From Deltaproteobacteria bacterium tcs-42 (GTDB lineage: Bacteria > Desulfobacterota > Desulfuromonadia > Desulfuromonadales > Geopsychrobacteraceae), in the NCBI GenBank assembly GCA_002049545.1, contig LLYT01000024.1:1-33062 (forward strand): a DNA stretch of 33,062 bases. The letters run 5' to 3'. Below, piece after piece: positions 16,567 to 24,913 of this stretch. Numbering within the stretch: position 1 is the first letter of the stretch; every line of letters begins with the position of its first letter. The notes beneath the pieces were generated by a model. That model was not told the DNA's origin and searched no databases. It worked only from the letters and a program-made list of their open reading frames with translations. Position numbers and translations under genes: made by a program.

Positions 16567-17490
16567 ATGAGAATTGGAATGATCGGCTCTGGAGCCCTTG
16601 GCCTCTATTATGGCTCAATGCTGCAACGCAGCGGCCAGGACGTCCACTTTCTGCTCCGTCGGGACTACCACGCCATCCAGCAAAACGGACTACAGATTTG
16701 CTCCTGTAATGGCGACTTTCATCTTCCGCAGGTCTCCGGCTATCAAACCCCGGAAGAAATCGGCCAGGTGGACCTGGTCATTGTCGGACTGAAAACCATT
16801 TCCAACCACCACTTGATTGAGCTGGTCAGCCCCCTGCTCGGAACCAACACCGCAATCCTGACGCTACAAAACGGGCTCGGCAATGAAGAATTATTGGCGG
16901 ACGCATTTGGCGCAGAACATGTCCTTGGCGGAGTCGCTTTTCTTTGCAGCAATCGGGGAGAGCCCGGGACAGTCCACCATCTGGGCGAAGGCAAGATTCG
17001 GCTCGGTGAATTCGCTGGTGGGTTGAGCCAGCGGGGGCGTAATCTGGCAGAGATGTTTCGGGTCGCTGGTGTCCCCTGCGATGCAGTCAGCGATCTCCGT
17101 CGGGCACGCTGGGAAAAACTGGTCTGGAACATCCCCTTCAACGGGCTCTCGGCATTACTCGAAAAGGATGTCACCGATATCCTCAACCATCCATCCAGCA
17201 AAGAACTGGTGAGAGAGTTGATGTTTGAAGTGATTGCCGGTGCCAATGCACAAGATCTGGAAGAACCGATTGCCGGCCCTGAATTCAGTCAACAACTGAT
17301 CACCTTCACCGAAAACATGGATCACTATCGACCGAGTATGATGATTGATCGGGAGGAAGGGCTTCCGCTCGAGCTGGAAGCGATCTATGCAATTCCGTTG
17401 CAACAGGCTCAAGCGGTTGGAATAAAAATGGCAAAAATCGAGATGTTGCACACCTTGCTCGATTTTAGCGAAGCGTACATCCCCCGTTAA
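16567..17490 (+). CDS. 2-dehydropantoate 2-reductase-like protein (KPR/ApbA family)
   Basis: I chose ATG 16567 (GGGAG upstream) because the protein then begins at once with the NADP-binding Rossmann motif MRIGMIGSGALGLYYG; the longer frame from 16372 would only translate a palindromic repeat. The 307-residue product has VDLVIVGLKT, the TLQNGLGNEE motif, and the C-terminal domain helix RRARWEKLVWNIPFNGLSAL with the catalytic Lys and Asn. A later PSMMIDREEGLPLELEAI segment holds the substrate region. The family reduces ketopantoate to pantoate for coenzyme A synthesis, but many paralogues have other substrates. It is probably functional; the panE assignment is likely but not certain. Confidence 0.88.
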   Translation: MRIGMIGSGALGLYYGSMLQRSGQDVHFLLRRDYHAIQQNGLQICSCNGDFHLPQVSGYQTPEEIGQVDLVIVGLKTISNHHLIELVSPLLGTNTAILTLQNGLGNEELLADAFGAEHVLGGVAFLCSNRGEPGTVHHLGEGKIRLGEFAGGLSQRGRNLAEMFRVAGVPCDAVSDLRRARWEKLVWNIPFNGLSALLEKDVTDILNHPSSKELVRELMFEVIAGANAQDLEEPIAGPEFSQQLITFTENMDHYRPSMMIDREEGLPLELEAIYAIPLQQAQAVGIKMAKIEMLHTLLDFSEAYIPR

Positions 17491-17576
17491 CACCGATCGG
17501 TGGTTTGAGCCTTGATCTTTTACCTACATGCCACTTGGCGCCAATAACCCGACGACCAATATCGGGCAAGCAGCAA

Positions 17577-19667
17577 CTAACCGGAAGCACCCAACAAATC
17601 TAACAGCAGAGTTACCCCTTCTTCAACGTAGGGATCATCGGCTATTTTTTCATCCAGTGACTCTCCCTTTTTGTCGTCGTCATCACCCATCGCCATCATA
17701 CCATGCGGCGTCATTCTTTCTCGCTCATCACGTAGCTGATCCCGCTCGGCGAGCATATCTGCCAGCAACAATGACTGCAGAGTGTCGTCACGTCTCTTTT
17801 GAGCATTGTCAGCATCGGAAATGATTTCCTGAAAATCGCAATTCTCCGTTATACGGGCATGACTCAGCTGTTTCAGGGCTTCAATATTTTGAGCCGAATC
17901 TTTCCAATGTTGATAATCTGCCGAGGCGATATGGTCCCACGACAACGCATTATCGAGATATTTCTCACCACTCTCCAGACCGTCGAGGCGTGATGGCAGG
18001 ACAATATCGGGGAGAACCCCTTCTTCCTGTGTTGATTCACCGCTGATCCGGTAAAATTTCTGGATCGTCACCTTGACCGCACCCAGTGGCATATATTTAT
18101 CCATACCGCGCAAATTGACAAAACGATCCAGATCAAGCAACGCCTGTACGGTCCCCTTGCCGTGGGTATGTTCATCCCCAACGATCAAGGCCCGGCCATA
18201 ATCCTGAAGAGCCCCCGCGACGATTTCTGATGCTGAGGCACTGAAGCGATTCACCAGGACAATCATCGGCCCATCATATTCGACCGATCGATCATCGTCA
18301 CTCATCACCCGGATTTTTCCGGCGCCGCTGCGGATCTGCACCACCGGACCGGTCTTGATAAAAAGTCCGGTGACACTGACGGCATCAGACAATGAACCAC
18401 CCCCGTTATTGCGCAGATCAAGGATCAGCCCTGCGGTATTCTCGTTGCGTTGTTTTTTCAGTTCGTTGCGCAAATCATCGGTACAGTTGCGGTCGGTTTT
18501 GCCACTGTAGTCACGATAAAAAGTTGGAATTTTGATGTAACCGAAAGTCTCGCCACTCGTTTCGTCGGTCACGGTTGTCCCTATGACAAAAGTTTCGGCA
18601 ATCTCGACGACATCGCGAATAATCGGTATCACCTGCTGGCGACCATTCGGCTTTTTCACCGTCAAACGAACCTCGGTCCCCTTTTTGCCACGAATCAAGG
18701 CGACGGCATCACGGATCCGGGTGCCGGTAATATCAACAGCATCGGCAGAACCTTCCGCGACTTTGAGAATGATATCATCCGCCCCCAGTTGTCCCTGCTT
18801 TGACGCAGCACTTCCGGGAATAATCCGCACCACTTTGATATAGCCATCATCTTCACGCAACGTTGCCCCGATCCCCTCGAGAGAACCACTCATCTGAATA
18901 TCAAAATCCTCTTTTGAGGTTGGTGGCAGATAACTGGTGTGGGGATCAAACGCACGGGAAATAACGTTCAGGTAGCGGTCATAATGATCCTGGGGAGTCT
19001 CTTCGAGCATCCGCTTGAGCAAATTGCGGTTCGTTTTCCCAACCTTCTCACTGGCTTGCCGTAACAAGTCTGCTGCCGTCTCGTCATCAACAGGCAACAA
19101 AGCGCCGTCATCGTCGACACCGATCTCATCCTCACGCAGACTGATATAGCGACCCAGAGTCTGCCCTTTGATAATCTTTCGCCACCGTTCGCGCAGCTCG
19201 GTCAAGCCGGCAACGTAATCAAGCTTTTCGGCATCTGTTTCCATGCTTTCAACGACCGTTGGGTCGAGCTTCTCTTCAAGCAGTGTGGTAACAATATCCT
19301 GTACCTGGACAACCCGCCGGCTCAAAATATCTCGACCCGCAAGTGGCAAATCGAGTCGGCCACGGCGAATCGCATCATCAATCTTGCTGCGGTATGCTTC
19401 TAACCTGGCCACATCTTCCTGCCAGAGAAAGCGTTTCTGGAAATCAAGCTGCTTCAGATATAAATCAAAGGCGGCATTGGACAGTGCATCGTCGGTGGGC
19501 TTCTGGCTGTAATGTTTACCACTGAGTTGTTGCTGCAACATATGTCCAAGTAACCGAGCTCTATTTGTATCAAACGGTTCAGCCTGTTTGCACCAGACAC
19601 TGGCTGGTAACAACACAAGCAAAAGGACCAGAACAACTCGACTTACAGATTTTGCCGGATAAAACAT
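17577..19667 (-). CDS. prc: Tail-specific C-terminal processing protease (Prc/Tsp, S41A)
   Basis: The 696-residue periplasmic serine protease starts at ATG 19667 with CGGAG eight bases upstream, giving a signal peptide (about 26 residues, ending SVWC). The longer frame to 19766 lacks a ribosome site. Domains in order: an N-terminal helical Tsp region; a PDZ domain around GSLEGIGATLREDDGYIKVV; the S41 catalytic core with GGGSLSDAV; the nucleophile serine in NRFSASASEIVAGAL and the general-base lysine in HGKGTVQ; and a C-terminal DUF3340-type region. The length is close to E. coli Prc. Such proteases degrade misfolded or tagged envelope proteins and process lipoprotein partners. The Cys at the signal-peptide end (VWCKQ) could allow lipidation, though the box is poor. 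Confidence 0.95.
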   Translation of the reverse strand: MFYPAKSVSRVVLVLLLVLLPASVWCKQAEPFDTNRARLLGHMLQQQLSGKHYSQKPTDDALSNAAFDLYLKQLDFQKRFLWQEDVARLEAYRSKIDDAIRRGRLDLPLAGRDILSRRVVQVQDIVTTLLEEKLDPTVVESMETDAEKLDYVAGLTELRERWRKIIKGQTLGRYISLREDEIGVDDDGALLPVDDETAADLLRQASEKVGKTNRNLLKRMLEETPQDHYDRYLNVISRAFDPHTSYLPPTSKEDFDIQMSGSLEGIGATLREDDGYIKVVRIIPGSAASKQGQLGADDIILKVAEGSADAVDITGTRIRDAVALIRGKKGTEVRLTVKKPNGRQQVIPIIRDVVEIAETFVIGTTVTDETSGETFGYIKIPTFYRDYSGKTDRNCTDDLRNELKKQRNENTAGLILDLRNNGGGSLSDAVSVTGLFIKTGPVVQIRSGAGKIRVMSDDDRSVEYDGPMIVLVNRFSASASEIVAGALQDYGRALIVGDEHTHGKGTVQALLDLDRFVNLRGMDKYMPLGAVKVTIQKFYRISGESTQEEGVLPDIVLPSRLDGLESGEKYLDNALSWDHIASADYQHWKDSAQNIEALKQLSHARITENCDFQEIISDADNAQKRRDDTLQSLLLADMLAERDQLRDERERMTPHGMMAMGDDDDKKGESLDEKIADDPYVEEGVTLLLDLLGASG

Positions 19668-19886
19668 AAACGTAACTCCGTGTATTGGTGAACAATTGAG
19701 ATTTAAGATTCTTAAGACAATGTAACCCTGACCGCTGATGATTCGCAAGTGACAATTCCCGAACAAACACTCTCAGACAGAAAATATCTCATAAGAAAGG
19801 AGCAAACATTCTATTTCCTGTTAAACTGGAAGTCACACCAACAACCAGCGCTGCAAAGTCGCATGGCCGACAAAAGGAGATTTTCC

Positions 19887-20258
19887 ATGACAGAACAACG
19901 TCACTATCGACGGATTAATTTCCGCACCGAAGCAGATATCAACATTGACAACCAAATCTATCGCTGCGATCTGATCGACCTGGCTCTTCAGGGGGCCTTA
20001 TTCAGATCGGAACAAAAGCTTCCTCTAACACTTGGCAGTCAGGTTCCTTTGAACATCTATCTTCCCGATTCTTCTCTCCGGATGGAGTTTATCGGCGAGC
20101 TGATCCATCAACAAGGGGGCTTTTATGGTTTTATCTTTACCGCTGAAGAAGCCGAAAGCATGGGACACTTACGCCGCTTGCTGGAATTAAATTTTGGTGA
20201 TGCAGAGCAGGCGGAGGAAGAATTCATCCACTGGCTGAAGCGTGATCCGGCGGAATAG
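19887..20258 (+). CDS. PilZ domain protein with a degenerate c-di-GMP motif
   Basis: The 123-residue protein starts at ATG 19887, eight bases after AAAGGAGA; a longer frame to 19749 has no such support. The RxxxR motif is present (Arg9 and Arg13 in YRRINFR). The second motif, normally (D/N)xSxxG, reads DLALQG (Asp31 to Gly36), so the serine is replaced by alanine. PilZ domains bind cyclic di-GMP and control motility, secretion or polysaccharide output; the change could weaken binding, which is inference. The C-terminal helix (from about residue 90) is acidic. It is divergent from prc. Confidence 0.85.
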   Translation: MTEQRHYRRINFRTEADINIDNQIYRCDLIDLALQGALFRSEQKLPLTLGSQVPLNIYLPDSSLRMEFIGELIHQQGGFYGFIFTAEEAESMGHLRRLLELNFGDAEQAEEEFIHWLKRDPAE

Positions 20259-20303
20259 CCCTCAATGATCCAGAAAGTCTTTCCCTGCCCGATAAAAAAT
20301 CGG

Positions 20304-20450
20304 CGTAACTGTTCAGCAATACCTTGAGGCACCCATTCCAAGGGCCACTTTGCGCCGTCCATGGCCGTTCGACTGTCGCCGTCCGTGGCGACAGACGCCC
20401 TTTCCATGGGTACCACAAGCCCCTATCAGTAGTGGTGGTGAATAGTTACA
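20304..20450 (+). mobile_element. MITE-like element, copy A (147 bp)
   Basis: The element starts CGTAACTGTTCA and ends TGAATAGTTACA, an inverted-repeat pair. It differs from copy B at only 4 of 147 positions. A long inner palindrome (GGCACCCATTCCAAGGGC with GCCCTTTCCATGGGTACC) and a TGTCGCC/GGCGACA stem are included. The flanks AATCGG and AATTGA agree at 4 of 6 positions, perhaps an eroded target duplication. It lies between the PilZ gene and the zinc-ribbon gene and contains no gene. Confidence 0.85.
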
Positions 20451-20506
20451 AATTGACTTGTTTATCCGCCTTGCCCGGTTTCTTTCCGCACAAACCGATA
20501 AGCTGC

Positions 20507-20535
20507 TTGGCAAGCCCGACTTTGTACCCTATGAT
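20507..20535 (+). promoter_or_regulatory. Promoter of the zinc-ribbon/cls genes
   Basis: TTGGCA (20507-20512), a 17-base spacer and TATGAT (20530-20535) give a good sigma-70 promoter 33 bases before the start codon at 20569. It argues that the longer frame from 20458 is not used. Confidence 0.6.
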
Positions 20536-20568
20536 ATAAAAACTACAAATACGCGACTGGAGCAAATA

Positions 20569-20901
20569 ATGGCCATTAAACGATGTCAAAAATGTGAAGA
20601 ACCTCTCAAGGGAGAATATTGGTGCAGTCACTGCAAAACTGTTTTTAAATGTCCAATTCCCGGCTGTGGTGCTCCCATCAAACCAGGAGCGAGTGAGTGT
20701 CACCGCTGTGGTCTGTTCTTTGACGATTATCTGAATGGTCGGAAAATGTACCGTCGCTGCCCAAAATGTAAAAAGAAACAGGGCCTGTCCGAGCAACAAT
20801 GTCGTTATTGCAACCGTTGGTTCAACTGCCCGACCTGCGGAGAAAAAGTTTCGACCAATACGGTTCTTACCTGTCCCCGCTGTGGAACATCATTGCGCTA
20901 G
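20569..20901 (+). CDS. Multi-zinc-ribbon protein
   Basis: The 110-residue protein starts at ATG 20569 with GGAG upstream. It carries eight Cys pairs: RCQKC, WCSHC, KCPIPGC, ECHRC, RCPKC, QCRYC, NCPTC and TCPRC. These are spaced as four consecutive zinc ribbons of the double-zinc-ribbon type. No membrane helix or catalytic domain is visible. It could bind nucleic acid or a protein partner; the role is not known. Eight bases separate it from the downstream cardiolipin synthase-like gene, so the two are likely co-transcribed. Confidence 0.82.
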   Translation: MAIKRCQKCEEPLKGEYWCSHCKTVFKCPIPGCGAPIKPGASECHRCGLFFDDYLNGRKMYRRCPKCKKKQGLSEQQCRYCNRWFNCPTCGEKVSTNTVLTCPRCGTSLR

Positions 20902-20908
20902 GAAACAC

Positions 20909-22327
20909 ATGCTGACACTGTTACTGGCCACCCTCTGGATATTCTCGCTTCTGTCTGCCGGGCATGCACTGCTGACTAAGCGTGATCCACGTGCGTCGGT
21001 CGGCTGGATTGTTACCTGCCTGGCAATTCCGGGAGTCGGCGCGCTCATCTACTGGGTATTAGGTGTCAACCGCATCCGCACCCGCTCCCGGGAAATTCAG
21101 GAACAAGGGCAAGGGATGCACTGGCTGCATGTCGATCAACCCGCAAACAAGAACCATATTGAACATTTTCCCACCAGTGATACCAGCCGGGCCCTGATCA
21201 AACTCTGTGATACCGTCACCCGCCGCCCCCTCACTTTTGGCAATAAAGTGACCGTTCTATACAACGGCGAGCAAACCTATCCAGCGATGCTGGACGCAAT
21301 CAGCCAGGCAAAAGAATCGATATATTTATCCAGCTACATCTTGAAGCCGGATCAAATTGGCCAACAATTTGCCCGGAAATTGATCGCTGCCGCACAAAGG
21401 GGGGTTGACGTCAGGGTCCTGATCGATGCTTTCGGTGAACTCTATTCATTCAAAAAAATTCGCCATCTCTTCCACGGAACAAAAGTACAGACAGCAACCT
21501 TTCTCCCCCTCTCCCTGTTACGTACTTTACATCTGAATTTAAGAAATCATCGCAAATTATTGATTATTGACAATCGTTTCAGCTTCACCGGCGGGATGAA
21601 TATCCGTGAGCGACATATGGCTATGGCCCGAAATGCTCCAAGACGGATTATTGATATCCACTTCCGCCTCGAAGGGCCGGTCTGCGATCACCTTCGTGAC
21701 GCATTTATGGAAGATTGGCATTATGCAACTGATCAGAAACGTGAACCGTATAACTGGCCACCCGCCCCCATGGTCGGAACTGCCTGTTGCCGCGGGATCA
21801 GCAGTGGCCCCAATGAACAGCATGAAAAGCTCCACTGGATTCTGATTGGAGCACTGGCATGTGCCAAGTCCCATATCCGCATTATGACCCCTTATTTTCT
21901 GCCGAATCGCGCGCAGCTTGCCGCTATCAATGCCGCAGCTCTCCGGGGAGTGCGGGTTGATATTCTCCTTCCGCAACAAAACAACCTCCCCTATGTTGGC
22001 TGGGCCACAAATGCATTACTGTTTGAATTACTTGAACACGACACCCATATCTATTTCCAGCCTCCCCCATTTACCCACAGTAAACTTCTGCTGATCGATG
22101 ATGAATATGCCCTGGTCGGTTCTGCCAATATTGATCCGCGCAGTTTGCGGTTGAATTTTGAATTTAACGTGGAGATTTTTGATCCTGAAACGGTGAATGA
22201 ACTCACCCTCCATTTTGACAAATCTCGCGAAGAAGCTCACAAAATCTCCCTCAAAGATATGGACAAACGTCCCCTGCCCGTACGCTTGCGCGATTCCTTC
22301 TGCCGCTTGTTTTCACCCTACCTGTAG
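20909..22327 (+). CDS. cls: Cardiolipin synthase (phospholipase D family)
   Basis: The 472-residue membrane enzyme starts at ATG 20909 (AGGAA upstream), where two N-terminal membrane helices begin; the longer frame from 20735 overlaps the zinc-ribbon gene in another frame. It has two HKD motifs: His214/Lys216/Asp221 (HRKLLIIDNRFSFTGGMN) and His390/Lys392/Asp397 (HSKLLLIDDEYALVGSANID). This matches ClsA-type synthases, which make cardiolipin from phosphatidylglycerol at the inner membrane. The length is close to the usual 480. Confidence 0.93.
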   Translation: MLTLLLATLWIFSLLSAGHALLTKRDPRASVGWIVTCLAIPGVGALIYWVLGVNRIRTRSREIQEQGQGMHWLHVDQPANKNHIEHFPTSDTSRALIKLCDTVTRRPLTFGNKVTVLYNGEQTYPAMLDAISQAKESIYLSSYILKPDQIGQQFARKLIAAAQRGVDVRVLIDAFGELYSFKKIRHLFHGTKVQTATFLPLSLLRTLHLNLRNHRKLLIIDNRFSFTGGMNIRERHMAMARNAPRRIIDIHFRLEGPVCDHLRDAFMEDWHYATDQKREPYNWPPAPMVGTACCRGISSGPNEQHEKLHWILIGALACAKSHIRIMTPYFLPNRAQLAAINAAALRGVRVDILLPQQNNLPYVGWATNALLFELLEHDTHIYFQPPPFTHSKLLLIDDEYALVGSANIDPRSLRLNFEFNVEIFDPETVNELTLHFDKSREEAHKISLKDMDKRPLPVRLRDSFCRLFSPYL

Positions 22328-22383
22328 ATTGACCGGCGTGCCGTGCGTTGCAGCAAAAGATTCAATGGTCGGGGGCCACAGCA

Positions 22384-22411
22384 ATAAAAAAGACCGCTCT
22401 TTCAAGCGGCC
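22384..22411 (-). terminator. Terminator of the cpxRA-like operon
   Basis: On the minus strand GCCGCTT-GAAAG-AGCGGTC forms a hairpin followed by TTTTTTATT. It lies 13 bases past the second tiny ORF (22424). On the plus strand it follows cls by about 60 bases but has no good U-tract in that direction. Confidence 0.75.
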
Positions 22412-22423
22412 TCAGTTGCTATT

Positions 22424-22504
22424 TCATTTTTCTTCACTCGCCCCGGAATTTTCCAGGTCAGTTTTTTGCTTGCCGTCACGCGGAAGCTCACAGCTACCGG
22501 ACAT
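22424..22504 (-). CDS. Candidate 26-residue hydrophilic peptide
   Basis: The sequence is ATG TCC GGT AGC TGT ... GAA AAA TGA, encoding MSGSCELPRDGK then QKTDLENSGASEEK. It begins on the base immediately after the stop codon of the preceding 28-residue ORF (TGAATG) and ends 13 bases before the operon terminator. It is rich in charged residues with one Cys and has no membrane segment. No separate ribosome site is clear, so it would depend on coupling. I do not recognise it, and the coding call rests on position alone. Confidence 0.4.
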   Translation of the reverse strand: MSGSCELPRDGKQKTDLENSGASEEK

Positions 22505-22591
22505 TCATGTCTGAATGCCCATTTTGGGCAGAATCCAGCGGTTTAACGCATACCAGACAACGATAATTCCCAACAACATAAACCAATCCAT
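22505..22591 (-). CDS. 28-residue single-helix membrane peptide
   Basis: This small ORF encodes MDWFMLLGIIVVWYALNRW then ILPKMGIQT. A strong AAGGAG lies eight bases before the ATG. The residues form one membrane helix with a charged end (NRW...PK), like known small regulatory membrane proteins. It follows the cpxA-like stop by 74 bases and shares its strand and terminator. A TATAAT box (near 22613-22618) might give it its own promoter. Partner and function are unknown; a modulator of the sensor kinase or another envelope protein is a guess. Confidence 0.6.
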   Translation of the reverse strand: MDWFMLLGIIVVWYALNRWILPKMGIQT

Positions 22592-22665
22592 AGTGTTTCT
22601 CCTTCTTTGATTATAATTTCATCATAACCTGAAAAGTGGACTCCGGACAACCTCTCAGAGATGTT

Positions 22666-24039
22666 CTAATTTTTGCCCGGCAGAATGATCTCCACCAACA
22701 ATCCACCGGTGCTTCGGTTGACAGCTGTTATTGTCCCCTCATGGAGCTTTACCGCCCGCTCGGCTATGGCCAGACCTATTCCCGTACCGCCACTTTGACG
22801 GTCCCGCGCATCGGCCACCCGATAAAACGGTTCGAACAGTTTTGCCAAGGCCTGATCCGGCACCCCGCTCCCCTGGTCGGCAACCTGAATCGTCACGTTC
22901 TCTGGGGTGACTGATAAATCAACCGTCACAATACTACCATCAGCGGTGTATTTGACGGCATTGCGGATCACATTTTCCAGAGCCTGCGCCAGCAAGTCAT
23001 GCGACCCAAAATACACAGCCGCTTCTGGAGCCTGATAAACAACTTGACACTGGCGTCTTTCTGCCTCGTAATTCGCATCGACAACCAGATTGGCCAGTAA
23101 CACCTGCAGGTCGATTTCCTCAAAGATAACGTCACTCACACCACTTTCCAGACGAGTCAGGTTGAGCAGTTGGCCAATCATGGTATTCATTCGCTCTGCT
23201 TCCAGTTCAATTCGGCTCAGAGCTTTGTTGTGCCCATCCCGCTTTTCCTGCTGCCGTGCCAGCTCCAGAGCAATCCCCAACCGTGCCAGAGGTGAACGTA
23301 ATTCATGGGAGATATCCCGTAACAGGTTCTTTTGCGTTTCCACCAGAGTTTCAATCTTCCCGGCCATTTCATCAAAATCGTGCGACAACCCGGCCAGTTC
23401 ATTTCTTCCCTTGACCCGATCGCCAATCCGGATCGAAAGATCCCCGCCAGCAAACTTGCGGGTCGCTTGCCGCAAACGGCCAATCGGGGCGGTCAGGGAG
23501 CGGGCGAGGACATAACAGACCACAGCCGTTATCGCTAATAGAAGCAGGAGCTGCCAACCAAGAAATCCATGCGTCACCCCCTTCACTAAATTCCGGGATG
23601 GTGGACGCTGAGGCAGACTGATAGCGACAAAATAAGTCTTTCCTGAAGCCCCCCGAACAGCACTGGCTAATCCGTTTCGAGCTCCCATCATGGGGAAGAC
23701 AACTTCACCCGACTGCATTGCCCGATGCGCCATGTGCTGCATCCGGCGCGGCACCCTTCGGTTGGTCAGCGGCCGCCCATGACCATCAAATAACAACAGA
23801 TGGATTCCCGATTTTTCCAACAGGCGACCGGCAAATTTATCGACCTGCCGATTCCCCTCATACTCAAAAGCATGTATCGCATCTCGCCCGTATTCCGCGA
23901 TCGCTTGCCGGGCAAAATCCTGGTGTGCCAGAGGGGGAAACTCCTGATCTCGAAAGTAGGTCAAAATAACCACTGCTGTTGAAACCAGCAGGATAATCAA
24001 CAGAAAATTGAGAAATATCTTCAGGAATAAGCTGCGCAT
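22666..24039 (-). CDS. cpxA: CpxA-like sensor histidine kinase
   Basis: The 457-residue inner-membrane kinase has a first membrane helix (about 7-28), a periplasmic sensor region (about 30-155), a second helix (about 160-180), a HAMP domain, and a HisKA domain with His245 in RDISHELRSPLARLGIALEL (the CpxA-type H-box). The ATPase domain carries an N-box (ENVIRNAVKYT), a G1 box (DQGSGVP) and a G2 box (GGTGIGLAI). It likely responds to envelope stress and phosphorylates the adjacent response regulator. Its ATG overlaps the regulator stop (TGATG). Name assigned from H-box, gene order and CpxR-type boxes upstream. Confidence 0.9.
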   Translation of the reverse strand: MRSLFLKIFLNFLLIILLVSTAVVILTYFRDQEFPPLAHQDFARQAIAEYGRDAIHAFEYEGNRQVDKFAGRLLEKSGIHLLLFDGHGRPLTNRRVPRRMQHMAHRAMQSGEVVFPMMGARNGLASAVRGASGKTYFVAISLPQRPPSRNLVKGVTHGFLGWQLLLLLAITAVVCYVLARSLTAPIGRLRQATRKFAGGDLSIRIGDRVKGRNELAGLSHDFDEMAGKIETLVETQKNLLRDISHELRSPLARLGIALELARQQEKRDGHNKALSRIELEAERMNTMIGQLLNLTRLESGVSDVIFEEIDLQVLLANLVVDANYEAERRQCQVVYQAPEAAVYFGSHDLLAQALENVIRNAVKYTADGSIVTVDLSVTPENVTIQVADQGSGVPDQALAKLFEPFYRVADARDRQSGGTGIGLAIAERAVKLHEGTITAVNRSTGGLLVEIILPGKN

Positions 24040-24749
24040 CAGGGATGACTTTCGGGGAGGGAGTAGAGATATCCGACACTACGAATCGTTCTGATCCGTT
24101 CGGTCTGGCCCGCGTAATGGCCAAGCTTTTTCCGCAAAGCGCTGACATGCACATCGATACTACGGTCATAAGCCGACAAGCGCCGACCCAGAACTTTTTC
24201 TACCAGATCGTCCCGACTGATCACCTCTCCAGCTCTGGACAACAATACCTCAAGCAAATTAAATTCAACCGAGGTCAACTCAATATTTTCACCGGCACGT
24301 TGTACCATGCGATTGGTCTTGCAAAGAACAACATCCCCGACTTTCAATTCTGCAGATTTTTGAACAACCGAGGTCGTTGGCTCGACCGCCTCGACGCGCC
24401 GCTGAATTGCCCGAACTCGTGCGACCAACTCGCGTGGATTAAAAGGCTTTGGCAGATAATCATCGGCACCCAGTTCCAGCCCGACAATCCGATCAATATC
24501 ATCCCCGCGGGCCGTCAGCATAATCACCGGAATTTTACTGCTTTTCCGGATTTCCCTGAGAACGTCAAAGCCGTTCATTTCCGGCAACATAACATCCAGA
24601 ATCACCAGGTCATATTCTGTAGCAAGGGCCTGTGCAGCACCCTGTTTGCCATGATTAACGGCCTCAACCGCAAACCCTTCACCACTGAGATAGTCGTTCA
24701 GCAATTCACAAAGTTCTATATCGTCATCAATTATCAGGATTCGATTCAT
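24039..24749 (-). CDS. cpxR: CpxR-like OmpR-family response regulator
   Basis: The 236-residue regulator has a receiver domain with the phospho-acceptor Asp52 (LVILDVMLPEMNG), an acidic pocket (IDDD) and Lys101 (PKPFNPREL). A winged-helix DNA-binding domain follows (VISRDDLVEKVLGRRLSAYDRSIDVHVSALRKKLG), closely resembling CpxR. I prefer ATG 24749, six bases after GAGGA, over the preceding GTG at 24752. Divergent from it, three CpxR-type boxes and a CpxP/Spy-like gene support the CpxR name. Confidence 0.92.
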   Translation of the reverse strand: MNRILIIDDDIELCELLNDYLSGEGFAVEAVNHGKQGAAQALATEYDLVILDVMLPEMNGFDVLREIRKSSKIPVIMLTARGDDIDRIVGLELGADDYLPKPFNPRELVARVRAIQRRVEAVEPTTSVVQKSAELKVGDVVLCKTNRMVQRAGENIELTSVEFNLLEVLLSRAGEVISRDDLVEKVLGRRLSAYDRSIDVHVSALRKKLGHYAGQTERIRTIRSVGYLYSLPESHP

Positions 24750-24777
24750 CACAATTCCTCATCTGTTTCTGCTGTTA

Positions 24778-24783
24778 ATCATA
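24778..24783 (-). promoter_or_regulatory. Candidate -10 of the cpxRA-like operon
   Basis: TATGAT reads on the minus strand about 29 bases before the cpxR start. There is no recognisable -35, but a GTAAA-N5-GTTAA box (24807-24821) lies just upstream of where the -35 would be, consistent with CpxR-dependent autoregulation. Confidence 0.4.
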
Positions 24784-24806
24784 AAGAAGATCGAACCGTA
24801 CCGGGT

Positions 24807-24877
24807 GTAAAGAATTGTTAAGTGCAACCGCCTCCTGAAACTTTACATAACTTTACCCGATTTTTACAGCACTTAAC
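24807..24877. promoter_or_regulatory. Three CpxR-type boxes in the cpxR-cpxP intergenic region
   Basis: Box 1 is GTAAA-GAATT-GTTAA (24807-24821, plus). Box 2 is GTAAA-GTTAT-GTAAA (24856-24842, minus), an exact match to the E. coli CpxR consensus GTAAA-N5-GTAAA. Box 3 is GTTAA-GTGCT-GTAAA (24877-24863, minus). Boxes 2 and 3 are 21 bases apart, two helical turns. Confidence 0.8.
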
Positions 24878-24899
24878 CCACACTTCAGATTCTTTGCTT

Positions 24900-24905
24900 T
24901 ATAGT
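24900..24905 (+). promoter_or_regulatory. Candidate -10 of the cpxP-like gene
   Basis: TATAGT lies 22 bases downstream of box 3, with no good -35, as expected for a CpxR-activated promoter. The predicted start of transcription (about 24912) coincides with the left target duplication of the inserted 147-bp element. Confidence 0.5.
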
Positions 24906-24913
24906 AGAATCAT

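Noticed and set aside
17491-17502. CACCGATCGGTG palindrome after the panE-like gene as a terminator
   Set aside because: The palindrome leaves no room for a proper loop and has no adjacent U-tract.
20458-20568. N-terminal extension of the zinc-ribbon protein
   Set aside because: It begins just beyond the element's end and would cover the predicted promoter; the Cys pattern starts after ATG 20569.
24045-24821. A 258-residue plus-strand frame opposite the cpxR-like gene
   Set aside because: It is antisense to a well-supported response regulator and extends into the CpxR-box region.
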